From: Blasia pusilla
Taxonomy: Eukaryota; Marchantiophyta; Marchantiopsida; Blasiales
Length of the DNA stretch: 64,000 nucleotides
Reading direction: 5' to 3'
Assembly (NCBI GenBank): GCA_050084515.1
Contig: CM114272.1
Coordinates: 16,244,001-16,308,000 of the forward strand
The notes under the pieces are model-generated. The model did no database searches, had not been told where the DNA came from, and saw only the letters and a program-made list of their open reading frames with translations. The translations under genes were made by a program, and so were the position numbers. Shown piece by piece: positions 32,501 to 43,000 of this stretch (positions within the stretch are counted from its first letter, which is position 1; each line of letters opens with the position of its first letter).

Positions 32501-33502
32501 TGTCGCGACCCTCATGACCAAACAAGTGCCAAGCGGAACATCGGAACATTAGCGGGCTCACGCTAAGATGGTTTGCGCGTTGGAGTTGTCTCAAAGAGGA
32601 GACAAGAGACGAGACGCGAGCGAGGAGTCGTGTTTCAGGTGTTATGGTCGCGACTGAGAAACCTGGACCAAACGCGGAATGAGACTTGAAAGAAGTTGAG
32701 TCTAGGAAGTGGGTTGCCAAAGGAAAGATCCGGATTTGGAACGCCACTAGCGTTTGAGAGTTTCCGACTGTATTTATGGCCATAACTTTTAGCACCAAGA
32801 TGCGTTTGAAGAAAATAAGCGTGCGTTGGAAAGCTTATGGAGAGCCGGTTCAAACGCATTAAAGATCGCTGCAAACGCATAAGCAGCGGCCGAGATACGA
32901 CCCGAAAACGATTGTAAGTGGAGTCGGATTGAGGGCCACAATGAAGGGCCCGACCCTCTTTTCCCAAAGGGGAGGGGTTATTGGAGAACCCCAGAAGTAC
33001 TAGTAAGGAGGAAGGTCTCCGAGATTGCTTGGAACCCAAACCCCACTTTGGGCGCCGCGGGGCGGCTCAAGGACATGGAACGGAACGCGAGTTTGGGGGT
33101 TGGGTTGGAAAACCTGCACCAAGTCCAGTGAGGCGATTTTAGACATCCCTCTTGGATTCCACCCCGTGACTCAATTACTTGGGTCTCGGTTCGGAACTCA
33201 CCCGAGGACCGTTGAACAGTTGGGATCGCTAGGCGCGAAAGTGCCGTTTCAGATCCCTAGACTAACCAGGAAGTCTGTTCCAAGTCTTGAAGGACTTGCC
33301 ATGTTTTGGAAGCTAGGAACTAAGGAAGGTTGAGCTTGATGAGATGCCGAGTTGAGGACTCGGTGGGTTGGAACGCCGGTTGGCCCAGACCCGACTAACG
33401 ATAGTGCGTGTTTGGGTGAGATCGGCGATGAGTTCGTGACCTACTGAACGCACGCTTCCGCAACACTAAAGATTGACGTTCAAGGAGAGTAGGGGCGCGA
33501 GA
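32501..33502. repeat. Solo LTR (1002 bp) inserted in the CACTA transposase
   Basis: Begins TGTCGCGACCCTCATGACC and ends GTAGGGGCGCGAGA. Flanked by the 5-bp duplication ACCAA (32496-32500 and 33503-33507). Deleting it and one ACCAA rejoins the CACTA frame (IYDDQ-GGREDAP). Nearly identical to 44468-45465, each with its own target duplication. It has no coding sequence and no internal region, so it is a solo LTR of an LTR retrotransposon that is otherwise absent from the window. Confidence 0.9.
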
Positions 33503-34089
33503 ACCAAGGTGGTCGAGAGGATGCTCCGACTAACCCATACAAGAGGACGAGGCTTAAGCAGCAAAGTTTACTATTTGACTTGCCATATTGGAAAGTATAC
33601 AACATCAAAAAAGAGTATTTCACATTTTCGTGGTTTGCTCTTCGAAGTTACTTTTTTCTTGCCAAGCCATGGATATGTATATATACATATCCATGGATTG
33701 AGTTTTTTAAAGAGCCAAGAGGTTATAGTGCCAAGTTGAAGAAGCACGTTGTTAAAAATAAATTGGGTGACATGAAGTCACATGATTATCATGTGCTCAT
33801 CCACCAACTCCTTCCATTTTTCCTTTGTGGGCTAACAAAGGATCCAACCCGCTCGATCAACTATTCTGCCTTTGAGCAAGATTTTTAGATTATTGTATCA
33901 TAACGTGTATGATCTTGGATGTTATGAACAACTACATAAGGATGCAACTATAACCCTATGCCTGATGGAGATGCATTTTCCACCATCCTTTTTAATGTGA
34001 AGACACACATTCTTATCCACCTTGTCTAAGAATTGGATATATATCTGTGGGCCCTTAGCTTGCCGATGGATATATCCAATGGAAAGATA

Positions 34090-34265
34090 CATAGGGACTC
34101 TGAAAAATACATGGTGAGTTGGAAGGTTGATTGACCCTGACCAGACTAACTTGAGTGTGTTTGGGTGGAGATCAACAGCGTGAGAGTATCCTACTAAATG
34201 TACATTTTCGCATTACTAAAAATTGACGTTCAAGAGGAGTAGGCACACGACACCCAACATGCTCC
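34090..34265. repeat. Degraded 3' end of the TGTCGCGACC LTR family
   Basis: CCAGACTAACTTGAGTGTGT, AAAATTGACGTTCAAGAGGA and GTAGGCACACGAC match, with many changes, the last ~150 bases of the LTR at 32501-33502. It is an older third copy of which only the 3' end survives. Confidence 0.7.
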
Positions 34266-34739
34266 AATTTGTATATAATTGGAATGTATGACCCCTAATT
34301 GGTCTATATAAAATGAGTGAGGATGTCAACATAACCTTGAGCTTCTAAATGCTCATGATCACCTCCCTAGTGCCAAACCTAATCAAGTCTCGTTAACAAG
34401 ATCAACAACTTTGCGATCACACTTAAATCCTTGACGTACAATCGATAAAATTTTGTCAACCCTCTAAATGCTCATACTTGACTCACATCTATAGAGCATG
34501 GAATTTGCGCAATAGCCACCATATTTTTCTGATAAATACCTAATCCAACTATGTATATAAAGACATGCATTGTATATCTTACGTTGATTGAATTGGTTTT
34601 GCATGCTAGTCTTTGCATGTGTTTGATCTTCATTTCTTATGGGAATAAGCATCTTGTTTTATAAAGTGAAATTGCCATATTCCCATAGAAATTCTATGAG
34701 TACTTTGGGAGTCATGTGTCCCAAGTACTCGATCTACTC
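34266..34739. other. No recognised gene
   Basis: AT-rich sequence between an LTR remnant and the rearranged gypsy copy. No motif was recognised. Confidence 0.45.
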
Positions 34740-36085
34740 ATGAAATTATTTGCACTTGCCTGGTTGTAACTTCAGTTCATGTGAGTGCAATTTCCAAAAC
34801 ACCTCCTCCGGATGTTGCTCATGCTCCTCAACAGTGGAACTCAAGATGAGAATATCATTTATGTAACATCGTACAAAATCCAAGCCAACCAGAATCCTAT
34901 CTATTACTCTGTGAAACTCAGTAGGGGTATTCTTGAACCCAAACGGTAAGAACTGCTAGTGATACAAACAATCTATCCCGAATCGATCTATCCTCCAAAA
35001 TGTTGTCTTCTCCCTGTTCTCCATCCTGATAGGAAGCTGATAATAGCCAATACGGAGATCTAAAGTAATGAAGATCTTTGCATGCCCTATCGCATCAAAG
35101 ATCTCCCAAAGAGTAGGCATGGCATACCGATCTCACTGCGTTTGTCGGTTGATACGAAGGTAATCTCCACACATCCACCTATCCATCCACTTGCCATAAA
35201 TACTCCACCAATCTTGCCTCCTAAAAGTCATAACTCTTACTCTAAATCAAGACTCACTCCATGTTAGAATATGTGTAGGGTCGACGAAAGATCGGCGTTT
35301 CACTAGCAAAAACTATTCGCATACCGGAACCCTTCAAAGTACCAAAGTATCTCATACTGAAGGTAAAACAACCGACCTTCTCAAGAACCTATGGATCCGC
35401 CATCTCTCTCCTCTCATCAACTCGAGTCTTATCATAGTCTCCTAAGTCTCCATTGTTATCTCACTCAAAGAAGACGTCACCTGCAGTTGCTATGTAGCAA
35501 AGTACCCTAGCTACCTCCACTACAACCATCCCACTTTGACCTCTTATATCATGCCCTACACCAAAAAAATGAACATGTGATACTCTTGCCGCCTTCACAC
35601 TCTCTACTCGAACGATGTCTTAGGAAGTCCATGGCTACCTATCTCTCTTCATCTCGCCCCCATCCAATGGCTCTATAGACCCTATAGGCAATGCGCTAAT
35701 TCGTGGACGTGACAACATGGATGACACTCACATTTGCCCCCGCTCAACCATACATGGACCGACTATCCATTTAGATAGTTGAGGTCCATCGCCTATCCCA
35801 ACACTTATCTTCGTGATGCAATGTCACGTCTAGCATGCCATAGTACTCGTAGGAAACCCCATGGCATGCTGCGGTCATCATTAGTGGGCTCCTCGAATGC
35901 TCGGGGTCTCCTCATCCCATATCATACCCAATCCTCCGTGAATAAAGGCATGGGATGTTGGGAAGCTCACCAACATAGGTGAGGCTTCATCAACTCCCCC
36001 ACCCTATTCGCTATTGCCAACGGTGGTCTATCATCCCGCGTCACCACTTAAGACCAACGCCCTAGACCCAAAATACACGTGTGTA
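34740..36085 (-). pseudogene. gypsy copy 3: methyltransferase C-terminus followed by RT
   Basis: On the minus strand, 36085-35750 encodes the C-terminal third of the same cytosine methyltransferase: ILGLGRWS, TRDDRPPLAIANRVG, a degraded motif IX near 35860 (SMPWGF) and motif X (VLGxAMDLN) near 35785. A spacer leads to METWE (35450) and then RT: RRIHRFLR-like, WMCGDYLRINRQTQ, AMPTLWEIFDAIGHAK, LDLRIGYYQLPIRMENREK, FLPFGFKNTPTEF, and RCYINDILILSSTVEEHE, where YxDD has become YIND. It ends near 34740. Methyltransferase and RT are in the same orientation and in the order predicted by undoing the inversion in copy 2. The methyltransferase N-terminus is missing at the 36085 break. Confidence 0.85.
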
Positions 36086-36889
36086 AGTTTGTATTGGATC
36101 AAAATTTGAGTATGAATTTTGAGTGTGTTGAGGGTCGCAGTGAGTGTTACTATTGCTAGGAGTGGAATAAGTAGGTGGTGGATTAGTGCTTTTCTATTAA
36201 AAAAAAAGTACGAGAAAGCTAGTGACATATGTTGATGAAGAATTATTTGTTTAGTACTATGGCTTGAAAAGGTTTTGTAGAGATTTTTTTTTTATGCAAG
36301 GCTGGTTTTATGCATGGGAGGCAGTAGTGGTATGTGCATCTTAGTATAGGAGAGTGTGGAGGGAATATGCAATTGGATGATAAGATCATAGTCATGAGCG
36401 ATTGACAAGTACAAATCGCATGAGTGGATATTTTGGTTATGTGTGTGGTTTTTGTCTTGCAACAACATAAGTCTCCACTAATTTACATGGTACATGTTAC
36501 ATTGGATGGTATGAGAGATTAGCTGGTGAGTTGTCATAATGTCGGTTGGCATGGCCCCTAAGGGAGTGCAGTTGTGAGTTTCACATGATATGGGGTTGCA
36601 TGTGTGCATGGTAGTGGGTCTCAATGTGAGATATATATATATCCCAATATGGGATATATATGTAGGCTTGACATGAGGTAGTTGAGTGATGGACTCTTAT
36701 AGATTGTATCTAGGGTGGGATGTTTATGGACTTGTTGGATTTGATTGGGTAGCATACGCATGTGTATGTTAGGTCATAGCCTAGGTGTGGGTGTTGATAA
36801 TGGAAATCGTTGAGTTTTTTTGTTGTAAGTGGGTAGCGATTGCCATTGCCTATGTGGCTAAGTGTGAGTAAGGATGGCACGAGGTAGTT

Positions 36890-39420
36890 ACTAGTGGTGA
36901 TGCATGAGGAGGCCTTTGCTAAAGAGTTCGAGGGAGGTGGTGGTAAGAGTAGTGGTGGTGGTTTCATACGAAGTGGGGTGCAATATCGGCCATTTGCACC
37001 AAGTTCAATTTATAAGGAGAAGTTGAGTGGTGGTCAAAAGGGTATTGCTTGGTGCAAGAATGGTGGTGTTACCATGCCATCACATGCATCCTCACCCATA
37101 TGATGATATGGATGAGGTGTTTTAGCTCATGAGAGGCTAGAGGCACGTTTCAAGTGTGGTTGGTATGATTGAGCTCCCTCACTTTATGTAAACATTTGAT
37201 GCTTGGTGTTCATGATAGAGGATCTATAGTCCCTTAGCATTTGCGTTGTTCATGGTTTGGACATGTCTATATATTTGAGCACCCAGAGTGCAAACTATGT
37301 GGAGTTTGTAGAGCAACAGTTGGTGAATATTGGAGCATGGATACAATATCTAGACCAAAGCTACGTTTTGTACGGTGTTCCAGAGGAGTACAACTTTGAT
37401 GTTGAGGGGAGTCTAGTGTAGATTTTAAGTCAAGAAATAATGGGGGAGTCGACACGTGGGCAACCTCAATTCAAACCCATAGTTGAGTTCTTATGAGTGT
37501 TACGGAAGAACTTTCAAGGGATAAGGAATGATGAGAAACTTTGTGAGTTGAAAGAGTTTCATCGATGCTTTGGAGATAGTCTCAAGGAGACTAAACCCTA
37601 AACCCTAATGCACATGAGTCGCTTGGTTTGAGTCACACGAGGAGTGTGTGAGGTATAGGTGGTATAGTATTGGTATGGAGCACTCAATTGAGAGTTGCAA
37701 TAATGGGTACCTGATTGTGTCCCGATGACCTTTAGAGAGGAGCTGACTATGGAGCATGAATTATGGGTATGTGAGAGTATTGAGCTCAATCAACACCATT
37801 TTAGAGTAGATGGTGGTATTGGGCTTTGCAAGAGAGTCAACAAGTGGCACTAGATTGGAAGTGCCAAGATTGTCGCACCATGCACTATACAATTATATGG
37901 GTGTAGGGAGGGGTATGGATGGCCCACATGCACTTGAATGAGTGAGGTATATTCCCTCCTTTGTTGGGTAGTTGAAGGTGGGCATGAGTTGTTGGACTTA
38001 CGGTGATGCTCACTGACTTCGTGATTGTCATGAGCAGAGTGAGCAAGTGATGCCAACACTCACGAGGGGCAGCAAACCCATATGTTTGGGATTACCATTG
38101 TCAACTTCCAAGTCACACTCGTAAGTGATGTTTTCATTTCCACCTTGAGTTGAAAGTTGGTGGAACAGTGGCGCTTGGTGGTAGTAGGGGTCATGGAGTA
38201 GGACCCTGGGATAGATATGGGTTAAGCGGTGGTCAAAGAACACCAGTCATAAGAGATAATGGAGGTGGATCATCGCAAGGTAATTTTTGAGCCATGATTT
38301 CCACTTTGGAGCAACGGCTGGTTTCCCTATCAATAAGTGGTGCCCTACTTGCTGTAAAACATGCAACAAGTATTATGATTGGTGATGTTGGATGGAGATG
38401 GCGGATTTTTTGGTTTAGATTTTATCTGTGATGCTTTGCAAATGGATACAAACTTCATCGTGACCCATGATGCAACTAGAGCATGTAATTAAGCCATATG
38501 GTCTTGCTATGGAGTTAGACCCACAATGAGGTGAGGCAAGTTGGCAGACGCAATTTCTGAATTTTTTTATGTTGTTAGAGGTGGTGAGGATCCCATCAAT
38601 GGATATTAGTCAAGTGAATACGTGTTGAAATAGGGGATTGAGTGTGTCTTGTGGTGTGGAAAGTTTTCCAATTGAGAGTTTGAGATCTCAAGAGGAGCTA
38701 GGTGCGAGTACGTTGTTGGGGGCGGAAATGACCGTGTGCCTTTTCTTTGCCATGGATTTGGAAACTTTAGGAGTGGGACCAGCAGAGGTGTTTAAGTTGT
38801 TATTTTAAAAAGATTGGAAATGTTGGTGGCTTGAGTGCAATATGTGGCCATAGTGGAGGTGGTGTCTCCCGGTGGTGAGACAAGTGTGGTGTTGGTTGAG
38901 TTGAATGGCACATGGGAGGCAGAAATAGCTTGTATTGAGCATGTTTAACGAGGCCACTGATTGAGGATGTGGTGGATACATGTGGGTTGGTCCTTTTGGA
39001 TAATACCAAGGGTGTGTTCTATTTGGTTGGGCCCTTTGGTGGGGTGTATCAACCAAAGTGCGTGCTCTTGGACTCTAAAGCACAACTGTTGATGTTGGTT
39101 AAGGATGCAATCTTGGGATTGTGATTGCATAACATTGAGTTGGAGAGGTGCTCCTTTTAGATTTAGATGGTGTTTGGTGATTCTAGTGCATTGTAGTTCA
39201 TGACATGACAAGAGTTGATGGTGAGGGTGGATGCAAAGCACCCTAAACATAGTTTAATGGTGAGGGCTTGGATGTTGGTGAATTGAATCCGAGTTGTATG
39301 TTGTTAGTTGGTGGTATGGTGTTGTACTCCATTGGGTTTGTATTGGACTATTGGGAGGAGCCGGCCTTCTATTGGTCGGATTCACAGTCACGATGTGGTT
39401 GTGTTAGTTGTCTGCGAAGG
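36890..39420 (+). pseudogene. gypsy copy 3: gag and protease, reoriented
   Basis: Plus strand, thus facing away from the RT part of the same family at 34740-36085. The gag core is at about 37440-37600 (GQPQFKPIVEFL, LRKNFQGIRNDEKLCELKEF, RCFGDSLKE), which aligns with gag of copy 2. The protease is at about 38990-39420: LVGPFGGVYQPKCVLLDSKAQ (degraded DSGA), IELERCSF, VRVDAKHP and CMLLVGGMVLYSIGFVLDYWEE. It carries many stops and is more diverged than copies 1 and 2. The sequence at 36086-36889 is probably the leader, but I cannot align it securely. Confidence 0.7.
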
Positions 39421-40078
39421 TGTGTGATTGGCAATGTTAGTGGTGTACAATAGGGCAAAATGGCAACTATTACAACGTACTCTTTGGTGGCGAGTGAGGG
39501 TGATGACCTATGGGAGGTATGGACTAGCCAATGGTGGATGATTTGTAAGGTAGTGAGGACCTTACTCTCTCGGGGGGGGGGGGACACTCTATGTATACCT
39601 CCTACATCACCTACGACGTTTTGGGGTTAAAAACCCCTAACTTATAAGTGATTTTTTTTCCTCCCCCTTACTTACTTTAAAACCGCAATTTAAAAAAATT
39701 ATGACCCCTATATTTTGTTAAGTAAATTTTTGTCCTTGATTTGTTTAGGGGCTTGAAAGTAAAGATAAGTACCCCTTCGCGCGACGGTCTTGTATTGTTG
39801 CACTTTCAAAATAGGCTATAAAAAGCTTTCAGCAATACCCAAGCCACTGCCAAACATAGTAATGATATGCAAGGTGGAATTATCTGCATGTTTCCATTGA
39901 ATCAATATTTAGTGCAACTTCCACTTTCCCCATTACTTTGACACCAATGACGGAGAGGAATTGAACCTCTGAATGGGCAGGATGCTCGTATGGCCACGCC
40001 ATCATCCCCCTAATCTATCCCCTCCCAAAACTAGCCTATCATAAACTCATAAAATGACTTCACACTATAACATGCACA
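39421..40078. other. No recognised gene
   Basis: Contains an 11-bp G run at about 39581, then AT-rich sequence. A T-arm-like hairpin (AGAGGTTCAATTCCTCT on the minus strand, near 39966) is present without a full tRNA fold. Confidence 0.45.
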
Positions 40079-43000
40079 TCACTTGGCAAAAGACGATACG
40101 CCACGGATGTAATCATTGATCACTCGTAAATCATAATTATCCAATTCATATATCCTGGATGTAAGACTTGGCTTCATGGACAAGATCATATTTGAAATTA
40201 CCATTTCAATGTCAATATATTGGCCATCACATGCATCATATGTGAACAAGGTGTTGCTCTTACCTGTGCGCTGATACCAATTGCACAATATTTGACAAAC
40301 ACTGCATGTCTGTCCATATTTTGGGACAGGTCGGTCCAAAAGATCAATAGGAGATCTACATCTATCCCATTGACTACCATATTTTTGTTTGATGAATAAA
40401 ATGCAACCTAACCAAAACTCTTTTGTAGGGACTATTCTGTTCTCATCCAAGTCTTTTTTTTTCTTCTCTTCTTTGACTTACTTGATCTAGTAGAAGGTCC
40501 AACTTGTGTAGTAGACTCAAACAAAATAGCTACATCACTTCGAATGTCAACATAACAAGTTGGGCAATCTAGATTACTTGGTTCTTTTACCTTACCTGTA
40601 GTATAATATATTTTATGTGACATCCGTGTTAGCCTATCTTTAGAAATGAAAGGATTGCAGGCCCAATCACTCACCAAAGTGGACTTGTAGTATATTCTGC
40701 CCTCAAATGTCACAGTAGGCACAACTTGACGAGGAACTCCATCTGTGCACTCCTGCAGAATTGAACTGAATACATGCATTACCTCATGTCCCAATATTTC
40801 TGTCTCTATGGATGGATTGTTATCTGCATCCTCAGCCAAGTCCTCACCAATCACTCTAAACTCAACAAAGCTTGGTGCATCACTTTTCCAAGCATCAAGA
40901 CTATTGGAATCCCTCTGCATTGGGTTATCAATTCTTTTTTCATCAACTCTAGACTCCTCGGGTGGGCAAGCACCTACTGTTGGTATATGTTCAACAATAT
41001 CCTCAGAGTCATCACATGCAACTGCCTCATTTATAACAGCAGAATCAGGCCATGTCTCTACCTCCACATCGTGTGGATGCAACCACCATCGCCTCTAACC
41101 TGTAGGAAAAGAGGACCTAGGAGATATACTCAACCTTCTCAATATTGATTTTGCTTCATCCAGACCCTCTTTAAGGGCATGAACTACCATCTCATTAGTC
41201 TGAATTAATGAATAGTCAAACAGATTAGGAGCATCTTCTCATGTACCTAACGGATGGAGAGTTCCCCACACATGATCTTGCTTTGGATGAGACCGCCAAT
41301 CTTTAATCCTTCTGGTCCAAATTCCAAGCCAGCCAGTCATTTTAATCCCACTGCACTATCCAATAAAGACCCAAAATCATAGTTCTGTTCATGGCCACTC
41401 ATTCCACCTACCTTGCTGAAGAAGATCTCACAACAATCAGATCCTAGGAGGTGAAATGGAACTTGCAAGTATGGATACTTGTCACGGAAAGCACACATTA
41501 GTAATACAATAAAATGGCAAGACACGTTGATATCATGGAAATCTTGCACTGATATCATGTTCTTCTCTGTCACAGATCCTACACTCCCTATCATAGAATG
41601 ATCACCATGTCGCAGCCAAAGTCTCTAGAGTCGAAAGAACCATGACATTGTAGATGCCAAAACTACACGACTCCTCAAGTCATGCTTATATGAGAAGAAA
41701 ATATCAATGTAATTACCACAAACCTCCAAGTATAGTTGGGTCCCTAGGCTTCTGTCATGGCGAACATCCATTCTCTCAAATATATTCTGCAAACAAGCTT
41801 GCACTCTCTTTGAAGCAATTCGTTGAGGCCCAGCCCAATTTTGCCTATCACTCCTATTCACATCATCCCACTTCAAGCCATGCTCGTGAATTTTGTTGTG
41901 GTTATAGACATTTGTCACATATGACAGAGATGCATGTTGATTTCCAAGGACACAAGTAGCTAAGCATCTATCTAATGGATTAATTGCTTTCTTCCCATTG
42001 TGAGATGCATCTTGGTCTCCAAAGCCATACAGATCACCATTAGGAAGAATAGAGACAGAATATTGCCATCCTTCCCACCCCACACTATACCTACGTGCAG
42101 TAGAGTTAACACCCCTAAAATCCTCCATCATTAGTTTTCTACGACGAGCATCCCTGTCATTGGCATGTCCTAATAACGGCCCGACATCAAGCCGACAATA
42201 CTCATCCCACATTTCTTTCAGCTACACCCATTGTTGTCTCACCCACTTTGCAGTGAACTTGTTACACGTGGCAGTAACATAGATGGCCAATTTAGGCATA
42301 TATTCATGAAGAGGATTTACAATGACAACTCTTGCATACATGCCTTTACAATAACCCTAGAAAGTACTTACAATCTTGTGGTAGCCCTCATCACCCTCCC
42401 CGACCAGTACTTCCATTCCATATGAATATTGGTGTGCCTCTTTGGGCCCACAAAACCCAATGAGGGTATCATACTTGGCCTCCCATCTGTTAGCCATGAC
42501 TCTTTAATGTTAGGTTGTATTCATAAGGAAAAAATTGCTAACAACCTTATAATTTGTTGTATTGAATCTGGCTTATAATTTTTTGTATTGAATCTCAAAC
42601 ACTCACATGGGCCTCTCCTTAATCCTTTTTTCATCCTCTGCAAATATTACAGGGACATCTCCTTCAATTCCAAGAGTTTTCTTTGATGCAGACAAAATTT
42701 TGCCAACCTCCACGAATATCTCTTTGCGTAATCCAGCTCTAAAGGGTGGTAACTTGGCTCTATCTCGTTTCAATGTTTTTAGACTTGACCACCTAAGTTC
42801 TTTTGAAAGCAGTGGGCCACTTGCCTACCACCAAATTGTAGCATTGCTTGGGCGATGGCTTTTGTTCTCTTACCGTACCTAAAACCCTTGGCAGCCCTGG
42901 TTAGATTTCTAGCAACATCTATCATGAAATCCCATAACCCTTCTTTGCCACTAAATGCTCCAGTCCTATGCCCATTCACTATATTCCTAAGGAACAGTCT

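Larger units (their letters stand above)
31000..33888 (+). pseudogene. CACTA (En/Spm) Tnp2 transposase, interrupted twice
   Basis: The order of blocks follows plant CACTA TNP2. There is a zinc-ribbon-like part (YNSIHMCPRGCVIF, CPKCGDAR, about 31265-31360), VPNKVLRHFP, DSKAWNHIDCLYPDF, LAFDGVNPYSDKANSW and MLALIIPS (31530-31740). After a MITE come LAPLVEEFKELW, ILWNINDYPTYG and GGKLGCTICG (32115-32300), then GCHPRHLPIDR. After a solo LTR come LFDLPYWK and KLGDMKSHDYHVLIHQLLP (33570-33830). Removing each insertion with one copy of its target duplication restores the reading. Frameshifts are additional. The element's own CACTA termini were not found. Confidence 0.9.

Noticed and set aside
39950-40010. 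tRNA gene on the minus strand
   Set aside because: A good T-arm hairpin (AGAGGTTCAATTCCTCT) is present, but I could not form acceptor, D and anticodon stems around it.
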